Source of the DNA: Trachythela sp. YZ-2020
Lineage: Eukaryota; Cnidaria; Anthozoa; Malacalcyonacea; Clavulariidae
Assembly (NCBI GenBank): GCA_016169945.1
Contig: JADLSH010000236.1
Location: 186,001 to 250,000, forward strand
Direction of reading: 5' to 3'
DNA: 64,000 nucleotides
In this document: in pieces, positions 9,507 through 24,500 of the stretch
Position numbering within the stretch: position 1 is the first letter of the stretch
Layout: the number at the start of each line of letters is the position of its first letter
Program-made: the position numbers and the translations under genes
The notes under the pieces: generated by a model
What the model saw: only the letters and a program-made list of their open reading frames with translations
Told to the model about the DNA's origin: nothing
Database searches by the model: none

Positions 9507-12500
9507 CTAAATGAATAAATTAATAGTCCATATTTAATAAAATGAAGCAAATTTATCTATTTCTACGATAATCTCGTCCAAAACCGGTCGCCGATTATGG
9601 GCTGAATATCAGCTGTTTTGCACATTCAATATTTAAGGCCAGTTTTGCAAGATAAACAATCTGGAATTTTTTGAAGAATCTACTAGGAAATTTTATTTAA
9701 TCCAAAACAGAAATCTCTAGTCTTAAGCCTGGTTTCCATGAAATCGTAAATATCGCAATTGTCGTGTCGCAAGAGTCGCAGAAATTGGCTGGTTGCGATT
9801 TCTACGATTGCGATTGGTCCGATTCTTGCGATTGCGCGACTATTGCGATTTAATGGGAACCAGGCTTTAGTGTGTTCACGACTGTGCGCGGAACATACTA
9901 TATAATTATGACTTAGATTAGCCAACTTTCATCGAGTAATGTAAAAAAACGGATATTTACTCGGGAATAATGCAACATTAGCATATATGCATGCTTTGTC
10001 CTCGCGGGATATTTTAGCTTGTCAGTTCATAATAATTAACATGTCTAATGTGATAAGCACCAATGGGTAAATTGGTAAACGTTTTCGAATAAGAGATAAA
10101 ACGGCCAGCTTTACTCTTGAATAATTCTCATCGTGTACGCGAAATTTTCATTTCTCTTAACATTTTTGTCTTATGAAAGTAGAACAATCTATTTAAGAGT
10201 ACATCCATGTACGTGTTTGGGAATATATTCTGTCCGAATGTTCTCATCGATGCTACTACTTTCGGCTTTTAGCTTGGTAGTCATCCAGAGTTAGCCTCCT
10301 CCACAGGCCCGGTTGCGTCATCATGGAAGGTCACACCGCCGGTTAAAAATTCTGCAGCGCCGGCGAAATTATTTTAGCAATTAACCAGCAACCTTCTCAG
10401 ACAATCACGTTAGGGCTTTGAACAGAAATCGTATACAGTATGTATATATTGCATTTATAATTACAAATTGATTAGACATATTTGAGCCTTCTGCAGGGCA
10501 TATTTGCACTAGTTTTAGTTCCCAAATATACTTTTAACGTTTAGAATTGCTTTAAAACTGGCTTCATTCATGTTGACAAATGACGTCAAGCGAAGGGAAC
10601 TGTTACTCCATGTGCATCAGATTTTGTTTACACGACTTGGCAGGCCCTCTAGAAATTGTGACCTCCCCATCTTGCATAGGGGCAAGTTGAGAATGCTATT
10701 AAATTCAGATCAACACGCTTGGCCTGGACACGAGAATAGTTTTTAGTCGTTTAGACTTTACTTACTAATTTTCGTCGCCATATTCTTCATATTCCAAGGC
10801 GGTTGTGACAATAACAACTACTGCTGGTAATCCTAGAAGGTGAACAAACAACATGGAAATACATAAATAAATTTGTATGATGAAACATAAATAAATTATG
10901 GTCAACATTCAGCAATTAAGGTTACAGGACACCCTATAGACCACTTTCATAATTCAGATGAGTTTAAATATTCTTTTATGTGCATTTTGATAAGCCTTAT
11001 TGACCTCGTTAAAATTAATAAATTATTTTCAATTTCATGCACAGAAACGAGGCTGGTAGGCTTATTAATATGCACATAAAAGAATATTTAAACTCGTCTG
11101 AATTATGAAAGTGGTCTATGCGGCTACGTTTACACGCTGCGATTTGTCGGCCTGATTTCAGATGCACGTTAATGATATTTGAAAAATACGTGGCAAACGT
11201 CATCTGGCGACATATCAACTGAAAAAATTCGTCATTAACATTCAGCAAAACCTAAAATCGCGGCCCGATTTCCATTCAGTGCAAAATTTCGCGCGATCGA
11301 CCTTTTGCGATCGTTTTCTTTTGAATTATGAGCCCTCGACCGGACCGTTCCAGTCGAAGGCTCATAATTCAAAAGAAAACGATCGCCAAAGGTCGATCGC
11401 GCGACATTTTGCAGAGAATCGTTACTGCGCGCTTAATATTAGTCCGATTTTTACCAAATGTTGGTACTCCATGCAGAATATCAGAAAGTTGTGAATTCGA
11501 TAACAAATGAAATATTTTATGAATTATTTTAGAAAATTTAAAATCGCGGTACCTTCATGCCGCGGCCTAAAGCCTAGTTCACACGAGTGAGATAAGCATA
11601 AGCAGATCGAAATACAAAAGAAAACTTTCCCTCTAGGGCTTACATTTTACAAAGACAAAGCGGAAAGAATTTTCTTTTGAAATGTATTTTGTTCCGACTT
11701 AGCTTATTCTTAGAGGCTTGTCATGCTTATGCTTGTGCTTATGTCGACGTTTATGTTGCACACTTCACTGCATCCCTTTGTTTTACCTTTTGGCTTAAAT
11801 GCTCTGACTGTTTTAACAGATATTTCTGAAAATATCATAACAGCCAAATAGTTGACTAGTTGTTCTAAAAAAGCGTGATCGGATTTTTCTATTTATTTCG
11901 CCGTTCGTTTGGAATAGCTATTTCTTTGAGGGTTATAATATATTTCATTTGGAAAGAATTGTCCGTAACTCAAAAATACGTTTTGAAGCGGAGATTTTCC
12001 GTTTCTGTTCTTTAAATTTCAAAATAATCCGTTCAAATCGGCCGGAGCATAACCCCATTAGTCTTTTAAAAAAATCAGAAGTCTTCGAAAAAGTTTAAAA
12101 GTTTATATATTACAGCGATTTCGCGGATTTTTCAGTTTCACTCAATGACTTCCACGCACGCGCTATTACGGAACTTTAGATTTGACAACGGCTACGAGAA
12201 CGACTATGACTACGAGATTTTTCCGTAAATATCTGCTAAACAAACTCAAAGTTGTACTCGATTTGGCTCAACTGTTGTTATAATGATGTGCTGTGCCAAA
12301 GAGAGGATGATAACAAGTTTGTATTAGCAGATATTTAACGGGAAAATGTCGTAGTACCTATCAGTTCCCTATCAGTACCACGCTATTACCAAAACCGCGG
12401 ATGCTTTCTCTCACTCTAAAAAACATGTCCTGTTTTCGTGACGAAACATTCAGGAATGCGATTACATTCTTTGCGTTGATATTATAAATTAGCTAATAAT

Positions 12501-15500
12501 AGTTTGACATTTTAACAGTAAAACTCGGTGACGTTTCAAAAACATTTCTTCAAACTTAATCAAATGCTAAAACTACAAAAGAGATTATATATAAACCAAA
12601 AACTTTTTAATTTTGGGCATTTGGCTGAAATTTAACAATTCAAAGACAAAGGTTGTGTTTTGCACTTCGTGAACAGTGATCGAACTGTTTATATTTAACA
12701 ATTAGATTATGAGCTCACGATTTCTATGAGGTGATAGTTGATGAGGGCGAAGCCGGCGATCATCTCAAGGAGATGGCTGTTTCGCTACTCGCTATCTATC
12801 GACAATTAGATAGCGAGTAGCGTAGCCAATCAAATTACAGCATTTGCAATAGTATACTAGTATGATTCTACTAATCAAATTTATTCAAATTATTTGTTGG
12901 AACGTTTTGCGAGCTTTTCAAAGTGGAAGCACGGGAGGAGGACGTTGTCCCATGTCTATTCTGTGACGTTGTTTCTCTGGTTGTTTGTTTACAACTACAA
13001 TTCAATTTAAAATTTTAAAAATAAAGTTACTTAGGATTGTGTCGGAAACAGATTTGTAAGTACATGTACTTTGATATTTGATAGAGCAGTTGCGATCAAA
13101 CGTATTACGTTGTTGAGGATCGTATATATTATGTAAGTAAATCTTTGTTCATTTTTATAGTTGACTTGTTTGTTATGATACAACCACAGGCGGCCAAGGC
13201 AAACAGTATGATGTGTACATTTATACTATATAGTTTATAAAATATAATCATGTAATATTAAGAAATAAACCATAAAATAATACCTGATGATGCCCTGAAC
13301 CACCATCGTTCCTTGCATAACTTACAAGGTGATGATCGGACTTCGAATTTGGACCCAAGTGCGCACCCCTTTTTCATCCAAGAAGAAAACACTACGCAAA
13401 ACAACAATATTGAAGGGAACATTGACGATCAGAAGAAAGGATGGAAAAGAAAACTATGGTTGGAATCTGCCCAGTACAGAAAGTCAAAGTTAAAGATAGA
13501 AATGGAGGTCTTGTGGAAATGTTAGCATTGTTGGGCACAGCCTTCTTTCGAAAAGCGCGGCCAGGAAATTGGGACTAACTGGACCTCGAATTCACCTAAC
13601 AATGAATCTTGCTGGAGAAGAAAAACTTGCAGAAGTTTCTGAAATTCTCGAAGTCACGATAGTTTCATGTGTCGATGAAGGGATTGAAAAGACTGTTCAA
13701 GTCTATGCAGTGAAAAAGCCTTGCAGCAGTGCAAGAACAATCTCAAGAAAATCCATAGAAAAGTATTCTCATCTCCAGTCAATCTCAGAAAAGCTGCATC
13801 TTTCTGGTGGGGTCGTCGATCTCCTTCTCGGGACCGATTTTGCTGACGCCTTTGTCGATACACACGCCATTCCAGGGAAATGTGAAGAGACCATCGCAAA
13901 AATGAATTGTCTCGGATGGTATGTCCTGGGCCAGCTGGATTCGAAAGAAATGAGCAGCTCAGGAATTCAGTCCGTGGACGTCAGTACCGCGAGCATCACG
14001 GAGAATATGAACAGACTCCTCCAACAAGACCTAATTGAAGTTAAACCAACTAGCCTCTGTACCTGCAGTGAAAACGAATTGCGAGAAAATAAGTTTGTTA
14101 AGTCTCTGTCAAAGTCAACCACGTTAGTCAATGTAAGAATTCAAGTTAGAATGCCTTGGAAAGAAATGGGACCTCCGAAGCGCAGCAATTACGACATCGC
14201 TTTGAAACGGATGCAGTCTGCCGAAAGGTCATTCCAGAAAAAGGGGTGCCTCAACGTGGTTGACGAAGAAGTCCAAAAGTTGGTGGATCAGGGTTTTATC
14301 ACCAAAGTTCCACCTGAACAAGAAGACCACGCACAGCCGGAATGGTATTTGCCACTTCAAGCAGTTTTCACCCCAGAAAAAGACTCTTCGATTCGTCCTC
14401 CAAAGGTCACGACGGTCTCTCGTTGAATGATCATCTTGAGAAAGGACCGGACTGTGTTAACCAATTACCGTAGCCTATTCATGTGACGTCCGCAAGGTGT
14501 TCAATCAAATTATGGTGCATCCGGATGACCAAGTTTATCACAGCTTCTTGTGGAGAAGTAAAACGAGTGACCCCCTTACAGCCTACCAGTGGCTCAGATT
14601 AAGTTTCTGAGACAAACCAGCACCAGATATCGCTTCCAACTTCATCAACACACAATTAGCTAATGCGTCCCAAACTGAGTTCCCAGAAGCAGCGAAAGAA
14701 CTCCAGGAGCATACGTATGTCGATGATATTGGTGGTTCCAGAGCCACTTCAGAAGAAGCAAAGCAGATAACTGACAAGATAGATTCTATCCTCGGAAAGG
14801 GGCAATTTCAAATCAAGATGTGGCATTCCAATCGTAAGGAGATCGACCAGTCCGATGGCGAGCAGTTCACAGATCTTCTTGGTCACACATGGGATAAGAA
14901 AGCAGAGAAGTCGTTGAGCCTTCTCGGGCTCTTTCAAAGAGAGATTGTCTAGCCTTTCTAGTTCAAGTCTGGGATCCCATCGGGCTTGCATCCCCGGTCA
15001 CCATGAAGTTCAGAATTGATTTACAAGAAATGTGGAGTTTAGGATTCAATTGGGACGAAATTCTACCAGACGAAGTCCAACGAAGATGGATGGAGAATGT
15101 TCGGTTAATGAATCTGTTCATGTCATTTGAATTTGAATTTGAATTTGATCGGAAGTTGAAACCGGACAATACTGTAGGCGACCCCGAAGTTCATGGATTT
15201 TCAGTTGGAGGTGAGCTGGCCTTTTGAGCAGTTGGAAACTCCTCAACGGCGTCTATCAATGCGTCCCAATTTTGATCAAGCCATTTGTCTCGCCATTAAA
15301 AAGAAAATGTATCCCCCGATTGGAGCTTTTGGGTTGCCTTGCTCTTTCAAGGATGTACGAGACCTGCCAAAAGATATTGGGATTCGCTGGACTCAAAGAC
15401 TACCGAAGAATCTTTTGGGTAGATTCGACAACGTCTTGTCATGGGTCCGAACTCCACCACAAAAGTTCAGACCTTTTGTATCTGCCAGGGTTTCGGAAAT

Positions 15501-18500
15501 TCAAGAGACAATCGGTACAGAAGACTTTCGCTATGTGAGATCGGGGAGCAACCCAGCTAACGCACTTACTCGGGTAATTGAATCTGACCAACTAGCCACT
15601 TGGTTGGAAGGAACACCATTTCTAAAGTTACCGGAAGCCGAGTGGCCCAAATTCCAACAAGACCACGAAAGTTGCAACAAAGAATGCTCGGAAACGACAA
15701 AAGAAAAGAAACCGTTACGTCTTAACCAGATCTCTAAGGGGAACAAGAAACCCATTGACGTAAATGTTTGTTTTGCCCCCGAAGCTGAAGAAAACAAGGA
15801 GAACCCCATCCTCAATCATCTTCTATCAACTTGTTCTTCGTTTTAAAAGTCCGAAGAACATTAGCTTACGTCCTCCGATTTACAAAGAACGCAAGAGGGG
15901 CCAATTCAACAAGAGGGTCCATTACTGTTCAGGAACGTAAAACTTCAGAGACATATCTTTAAAGTGGTGTCAAAATTTCCTGGACCTAACTCGTCTAGAC
16001 AAGAAACTCATCCCAAGAGAAGGAGAGGATGGACTTCAACAAGCTCACGGACGCCTCGAAGATATTAGATCGCTCCCGGTCGAAATGAGGAACCCAATAA
16101 TTTTGCCGCGCAACCATCAACTGGTCAAGTTAATAATAATAATTTAATAATAATTTAATTTTTAGTGCGCAAGTTTCATTCAGATATGCTCACATGCGCA
16201 TAACATTCTAGATATTTACATGAAAGATAAAAATAGTTACGTGTAAGATAATTTAAACCAATTATCCATAATCAGTATAGACTATAAATATTATATGCTA
16301 TTAGTTTCATAAAAATATATATAAATATTATTAATAAAATCACAGTATTATGTCAATAAATATTATAATAAACTTTCCTAAATAAGTGTGTCTTTAAAAG
16401 TTTTTTAAAACTTCCAACAGAATCAGCTTGTTGGATGTGTGAAGGTAAATCATTCCACAAATTAGGTGCTGCACATCCAAACGAGCGATCACCAAGAGTC
16501 GGTAACGTTTTGATGATAGTCTTCTGGAGCAAGAGTTTCGAATTCGATCTAATGCTGTAAGATGATGGAGGTTTGATACTTATAAGTTCAGAAATATAGT
16601 TAGGTGCCAGCCCATGAAGTGCTTTAAAAACAATTAGTAGAACTTTAAAGTCTATTCGAAACTTAACTGGAAGCCAATGTAAATCCTTCAGAGTTGGAGT
16701 TATATGATCGAACGGAGATACATTACATATTAATCTCGCTGCTGCATTTTGCACACGTTGGAGCTTGTTAAGCTGAGTCGAAGGCAAACCATAGTAAAGA
16801 CTGTTACAATAATCTAAACGGCTTGTCACAAATGAATTCATTAATATTTGAGCGGTTTCATGTGTCAGAAACTTTCTTATCCTCCTGATGTTAAATAGAT
16901 GGAAAAATGCCGCCTTACAGCATTTGTTCACGTTGGTATCACATTTCATTTGGGAATCAAACCAAAATCCTAGGTCTTTAGCTTCATTTGGACACATATA
17001 GAACAAACAGAAGTGGGCCAAGACAAGATTCTTGGGGCACGCCATTTTTGAGATCAAAACGCTTAGATGTACCACCATTTACAGAAATGAATTGCGAACG
17101 GTTAGAAAGATAAGAGGTGAACCATTTTAGTACTTGGTCTTTGATGCCAAAACTGGAGTTCAATCGGTCGAGCATTATGTGATGGTCAACAGTGTCAAAT
17201 GCAGCACTCAAATCCAAGATTACAAGTAAGGTAACACGCTGATGGTTCATGTTCATTAGGATATCATGCTTAACACGTAGTAAGGCTGTCTCCGTACTAT
17301 GATACTTTCGGTATGCCGATTGTGCCTTGGGGTAGAGTTGGTATAAATTCAAGTAGTGATTTGTCTGATTGAAGACAGCACGTTCTGTTAATTTAGACAT
17401 AAATGTAAGGTTACTGATAGGGCGAAGATTCTCAAAGACCACTTCTGTTTTTGAAGTTGTGGCTGGACTAATGCTTGCTTCCATTCATCACAAAAAAAAC
17501 ACCAGATTGTAGTGATAAATTAATCATTCTGGTAATCACAGGGAGGAGAATATCTTGACATTTTAGGACCAGTGAAGTGGGCATTTGGTCTAAAGAGCAC
17601 GATTTTTTACTTGATTTGGATATCAAATCTTTGACTTTTTCTTCATTTAAGATATTAAAGGAATCAAATCACACGATTTGAGAGGAAGCTACAAATCCAG
17701 GGGATTATTGAACGGCGCACGCCTTATACAACTACAAGAGCGAATTAAGACTCATTCAATTTAAAATGTTAAAAATAAACTTACTTAGGATTGTGTCGGA
17801 AACAGATTTGTAAGTACATGTACTTTGATATTTGATAGAGCAGTTGCAATCAAACTTACTGCGTTGTTTAGGATCGTATATATTATGTAAATAAATCTTT
17901 GTTCAATTTTGTAGTTGAATTGTTGTTATGATACAACTGGTACAGAAATAAAGATCATTCCTGAGTATTTTTGTGTTCTTCATTTAGTTCATTATAAAAG
18001 TAGCACTGCTAACGCGTAGGCGCGAGACAGGTTGTAACCTTAGATGTCATAACGTCGGCATGCAATTTTGGTAGGAGCCTCAAAAACGACGGGTTTGTCG
18101 GAAATTTAGGAGCCTTTGCCCACCAGAAACTTTCCACCACTGACTTTTTTAGCATTATGGCAGTTGAAATTTTCAGCAGCACGTTATAACGTTGCCGTAA
18201 TTGGCAAAATAATTTCAACGCTAAAATAGTGTTTAAAATGAGTAGCGTTTTACTGTACAATATGACGATTTTTATTGGCCAGATTTTGTTTTAATTTCTA
18301 CTGATTAATTGTCACATACCCCATCCAGCGACAAAACACTTGATCATAAAGTAAGAATGGTGTGTTGGCAGAATTTTGACAAAACAAAGATACATATTAT
18401 ATGCTTCTATAGCCATCCATATAAACACAGCTAAGATAAAGTAATGTAGAGCTATTGCTGCAACACGACACGAGGTAGTAGAGGAAGTCTTGGATCTCTC

Positions 18501-21500
18501 AGCAGCCACAATGAACACAACTAATGCCAGAGATAAGGCTATGCAGAAGTTGAGCAAGATCTGGGTTGGGGCTTTCGTTCGTAACTCTCTAAATTTGAAA
18601 GGAAATGAAGATCATTTGTAACGTTTTGTTAAAATATATCAATGCAGTATACATTCAAATTGTATTAATGGATGATGGCGAATAGCAATTTTCGTTTCGA
18701 TGCATCCGGTATTTTCTTAATATAATCTGTGACTCCGGCATGTTGGTGATGTTATTTATGTTGACTGGCATCTCAACCTTTAAATTTTACCTTTTGTTTT
18801 CATTGTCAATAGCAAAAATTGATTTATGATATTGACTTAACAATAATCCGTAATCCTAAATTCCTACCCAAATAATCCATAATCTCGTTTTTCATGCCTC
18901 AATAATCCGTAATCCTACTCAAAAAAGCCAAATAATCCATAATCCTAAAACCCTAACAGGACCTCGTATATGCAATCTCTGAGTACCCTTTAGTTGTTAT
19001 TAATCAAACATATAAAGTAAAATATATTGATGATTGCAAACGACATACGTTTTATTCGTGAACAGTGCGACATGAATTACAGCCATGTTATGCATAATAA
19101 CACGTGATGGTGAAGAAAAATAGCATGTCCTGCGTTGATATAATTATTAAGCTATTCAGAAGTAAGACTTGAAAATTATTTAGTGTTTTTCCGTAAATTT
19201 GTTTTACAAAACATGACTCTGTGATATAAATTGGGTTGTAAGTTGAAATATTTATTCGAGGGTGTACATCATGCTGTATTTAAGGATTAAAGCACTCTGT
19301 GGGTGCATTATCGGGATTTAAAAGCACGAGTTCACGAACAAGGAACGAGAGTTTAATAGGCTGCACGAGACGCAGTCGAGTGCAGTATTAAACCGCTTCG
19401 ACACAAAAGCGCTAGTCCGAATTGGAATTTTGTCAGATCCGATGAGCCAACGAGAGAACAAAGGGTTTGAGATTGTTACAAGCACTGTTCAAAGTGCTAG
19501 TACGCGCGCTTAATTTGAGTTCTGTTAGTCGGAATATATACGACTTATACGAGGATTAAAAATTCACCAGCCTACCTACAACTGCAAGCATTACTGTCCA
19601 GTCTGTACTATCTCAAAGGATGTAAATTGTTAATTGTGAAATGTGAAGTGATTTGGCTTACGATCACTGGTAAGTTCACCGTCTACTTCATGAATGTTCG
19701 CCGTCTACTTTTCTTTGTTTAAGAAAAAAACTAAGTCCTCTATCAATTATATATTTATTCGAACTCCTGAATGTGTTGTTTCTTGCGCATTTTTAATTTA
19801 TACGATGTTTTATAATTCTCAGAATTCCGTCAAATCGCCTCCCAAAACGCAAGAAATAGCATTTCAGGGACTCTAAAGGGACTCATTTCATGCCCCCCGA
19901 CCCCCCTAGAGGTCTCGCGTCTACGACGTTCACCATACACATATTACAAGGGGCGCCAAATTTCCAACTGGCCTCCCCTGGCGAACACAAGCCAGCACGC
20001 CACTGTAATGCACGAACAAAGAGTGCTTTAAACGTTTTAATATTCAATTTGAGTAAACGCTTTGGCGGTATTTTTTTATTTATGAATTATGAGCAAAAAC
20101 ATCCCATAAACTTTGGTGAACAAACTTTGTTGTTTTGAATCTGTCTGCCGACTTACGAATATATTTTCAACCGGCTTCGCCACTCATTCACAACTTATAT
20201 TCCGTAAATTCGTAAAATAAACTAAATAAACAATACATGTTTACGTTTAAATACGGAATTGTTGTAGAAATTTGGCCACTTCGTCGTTTTGGGATTGTCT
20301 TCGGTTTAAAATAAACGAAATCTTATAAACTTTTCCATTCGTGAATTCGGGCGCCATCTTGCCGTGCTGATATTAGCCTGCGTAGCAGACGGTCATCCCG
20401 CGGAACTAGTCCTAAAAGGCAGGCAAGGTGGAAAGACCGTCTGCAAGGTTTGGCAGTGTATTTTATATGTCCGCCATAAAGGGGGCGGCATCAAATACAC
20501 TGCCAAACCTTGCAGAATGTCTTTCCCCTCCTCAGCCTTGCCCTTTTTGGGTGTTTCGCCGCAGGACCGTCTGCCTCGCAGGCTATGCTGATATAAACTA
20601 TAACGGCACGGCCGTGCGTTGTTGCTATATAAAATGCACACACGTGGTACAAATTCACCAATAAGAACGCGAGTTTACGAAAATTGAATATTAAACTGTT
20701 TTATACATGCATGTTTTTCGAATATTTGCACAGCTGTGTGCAGTGTGAGCAGTACCCTCATTCTCACTGGGGTTAGACATTGCACTATTTTTAGCAATAA
20801 TAAATAAATAAACAATAAATTACATTTGAACTTACTTGAACAAGAAAATCGTGATCATGGTTAAAACAAGTCCACCCAAAGATATAACGCAGCCAATATA
20901 ACTTATAATACTCAGTGCTTCCTCATGATCACCATCGATATGATCCATGATATAAACATCCTACAATGGAAATTATTTATTTGAATGTATTTGGAAAATT
21001 TTCCAGTATGTTGTGAATTGAAATCTTGTGGTACAACACCCTTACCGTTAATATAGCAAAGTTAGTAAGATGAGAACAATGACAAGTAACAATTCCTTCC
21101 TTTGTCCCGTTGTAAGAACAGCCAGTTTGTAACCAGTCACCGACACCATTGTTTAACGAGAAATCCCAAAATACACACGCAGTTTTTTCGTGTATTCCAT
21201 TTTTTATCGGTCGATATGTTGTTACAATCGGATCTTGCAAGTTAGTTAATTTTTGTCCTTTAATAGATCCAGATATCACCCAACTATTCAACTTATTAAC
21301 GGTGTCTCCAGTAGTTTCTTTAATTTGGGACTGAAACAATGATACCTTGTTGTAAATGACAAAAGCGATTCGTTGGTTTTGAGCTTTACTGTTAATGCCC
21401 AAATTGACAAACAACGATTTTGGCATTGTTAACGAAATTTGAGAATTCATAGGCTGAACACTAAAATCATTGTTGTAAACAGATAAATTGATTTTTTCGC

Positions 21501-24500
21501 TTCCTTGACTATCACTCACAGATGCTGCACTGGCGCCTTGGAATCTACTTTGGTTGACGTCTCGTGAATATACAGAGATGTTTTGTTCATTTTGTTGTAC
21601 ATTTCCACCAGGATTTATAACAACATTTAGAAGGTATTCTTCCACTGCTGATAAAACTCTGAAACATTGGTATATAAAGACATCAACAAAGTTTCAAAAC
21701 GGGTATGTTACATATAAGTATTAAATTATGTGGGAAACTGGGTTTTTTAAAAAAAAGAGCAAACACGTCTATTTATTCCGCAAAGCGTTTAATCCATAAG
21801 CCCGGACCTTTATCAGTTTAAATAATACTGAAGATCCAGGCTAGAACGGATAGAACGCTTATCGCCATGCATGCAAACCCAAATAGAATTTATTTTGTAG
21901 CCAAGCTGGCAAAACCTGTGAGGAGGAGAGAAAAGCTTCGCCAACATGGAATAGATCACATGAGAACATTCGTAGGTCAATGTCAGGCAAAGAACGGACG
22001 ACCTACCCAATCCTGCAAAACTATTTGTGACACTCTACTATATTTAAATTGCATGTGATGTGCCCCATTCTCTACAACCACGTTTCCCCATATTGTATTG
22101 ATGTACAACACTGAACAGGAAGGGGTAAGGGAGAGGATTTTGAAAATTTCCCCATAACCTATACATTTCTTTTAGAAGTTTACAGTCAATATTAACCAGA
22201 TTCCAGGATTGTAGAACTATAAGAGTAGATATAATTTATTTTCTTTCGTTAAATCCCCCTAACCATATTTAATTTAAACACAAGAGGCGAGGACGTGTAC
22301 AACACCATTATTATAGGTCTATTGTACATCACTTGACTTGTACCTTGCAGACGTATTTTCAGTTTTCTGACTTCGAGAAAGAATGCCAGGATCGTAATTT
22401 AAGAAGTTGTCAACAGCCTTAATAACATTCGTACCGGTCTAGAAAGAGAAATGAGGATTTACTGTTCTATTGTCATTGTATTGATTTGCATGCTCAGTTT
22501 AATTAATACAGAAACGCTTGATGTATATTCTTTACCTTGTCATTACTGTGAGAGAGTATGTGGGTTAGTGAAAAAGGGGATTTGGCACACGTTTAAGGGA
22601 TCGAGTAAACTACGGTTTCATTTTTAGACAGACTGCGTGTGTCACACTAGCAAAATAAATCTAGCGTGGAAAATAAATCTAAATGATCATGCTTTGAATA
22701 AGGACGACGGACGTTATCTTTCACAAAAGTACTTCCACGTTGTTGGCTAGTGATATCGTCCCATACATGCGCCGGCTGGGCATTCATTGGAAGTAAAGTT
22801 GGAACTTTAAATCAACCTTGGCATTAGACTGAAGTATCGAAATGTTTGGTCGTAATTGCAGCTTTCTTCTTCTAATTGCTAATCCCAAACGTTTTCACAC
22901 TTTTGCGTTTAAAACTACTTGGGGCGGTTGAAGATATAATTTGTAAAATTGATCTGATCAGAAAAAGTAAATGCAGCGACACATTTGAAACAATTTTAGC
23001 TTCAATAATGTCCCCAGGAAAATATTTTATGTCACTTTTATGTTAACTACTTGCGTCGTCGAAGGAGCGGGGGATATGTTTGGGGGGATTTCGCGATCAC
23101 GCTAGATCAAAGTAAAACGACTCTATCATGAACTTAGTGAGGATTTATAATTATATTGTTTTAATATTCACCTCATTCAATGCGTTTCTTTGTCCAACGA
23201 TATTTTCCAAAATTAAGACAGTCAACAAGACATCTTCTTCTCCAAAATTCTCGGGATAATTTGTCAAGTTCACCAGTCGGAGACTCTCATGAAGTGTCGA
23301 TGTATTATTCTCTTTTATATCCTAAAACAACATTAAGCAATATGAAAACAATGCATTTCGGGACTTTCATTTTTGGTAATCTGTACGTATACCAATTAAA
23401 CCACGCAACTGCAACTTGGTACTCAGTGAGAGGACGGATTCACAAGATAGACGGCCGGCCAAGCTTGAAAAAAGTGTCTAGAAAACACTGTCGATGGCAT
23501 TTTTTGTTACAAGCATGAAACTACGCAAAATGTCTTAGGATAGTGTTTACTTTGAGGGTGAGAGTGGTTGCCAACAACTTCAAATTTTATTTATGTGCTA
23601 AAATTTGAAGGTTATCTCTAAAACATTTCGAAGGATGGGATTTTTGTCGAATGCCGTATTTTATATCAGTGTTTTATTTTAATTGGCTGACTATCTAATT
23701 AACATTTGTAAAGCTCGGGTAATCTTCTTTCGTATAATTCAAAATGATATGCTAATAAGAAACATGGCGCAAATACATCAAAACACGACCTTTCAAAAAG
23801 AAGCCACAACAATATGTTTTTGTTGTGTTACAGACAGGCATCAATCACGTATGTTTAGATTACATACGAATCCGTATTACACGCCCGGTTGCCACCCGTG
23901 TAACACAATATATTTCTGTTGAGCCAGTCGAGTTTTGGCATGTAAATGGTTGAAAAGCAGCATGTTGACGCAAACGCATAGTTTCACTACAACACATAGA
24001 CGTTCAAAATCGGTAAATATTCGAAATTAAACGTAATAATTTACGAATTTAAGCCTTTGGGTAACCACTTGTCTTAATAAATCCATCCTTATTTTGAAAC
24101 TCGCCTCCATAGAGGTATTTTAACAAGTGTAATAGTAATACCATTTTTCTCATTAGCATGTCACTTTGAGTTATGACAATTAAGAAAAGGAGAAATTTGC
24201 ACATGTTAATTAGGTAGTGAACCAATTACAATAAATCCATGATATCGAAAATTGCTTTTAAATGGTTCCCATCTATCGAAATGTCGTTATAAAAACCTTC
24301 CAATTTCGGTACATAAATAGAAAAATTACGGAAAGCAACCACTTTCACCGTCAAAGTGAACACACTCCGATGACATTTAGTGTGGTTTCTTGCTTGTAAC
24401 AAAAAATGCCATCGACAGTCACTTTTTTCGAGGCTGGCTGGCCGTCTAAGAGGCCTTGCGTACGAAGTTCTCGCAGCTATACTTTTGATTGTTTAAGACA

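Larger units (their letters stand above)
13001..17937 (+). mobile_element. Decayed BEL/Pao LTR retrotransposon in gene A intron 8
   Basis: Direct repeats 13001-13184 and 17755-17937 are about 90% alike over 184 bp and look like LTRs or LTR remnants; the first 60-100 bp of the right LTR is not conserved. Between them are BEL/Pao pol remnants on the plus strand. The element is antisense to gene A. The integrase is almost entirely missing: after a short AHGRLEDIRSLP segment near 16050 a LINE interrupts it at about 16130-17690. Multiple frameshifts make it inactive. Confidence 0.82.

Noticed and set aside
12895..13000. Full left LTR starting TGTTGGAACG
   Set aside because: The sequence has a typical LTR-like start but is not repeated on the right side, so the border cannot be fixed.
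16353..17078. Separate 241-aa gene
   Set aside because: It is the C-terminal part of a LINE RT with a deletion that joins out-of-frame sequence at its start.
18009..18260. 83-aa minus ORF next to the right LTR
   Set aside because: No domain, no splice context, near an inverted repeat; not coherent with the gene A frame.
20977..21645. 222-aa single-exon ORF starting at a Met
   Set aside because: It is exon 6 of gene A; the Met is internal and the C-terminal residues after the GPS come from reading into the intron.
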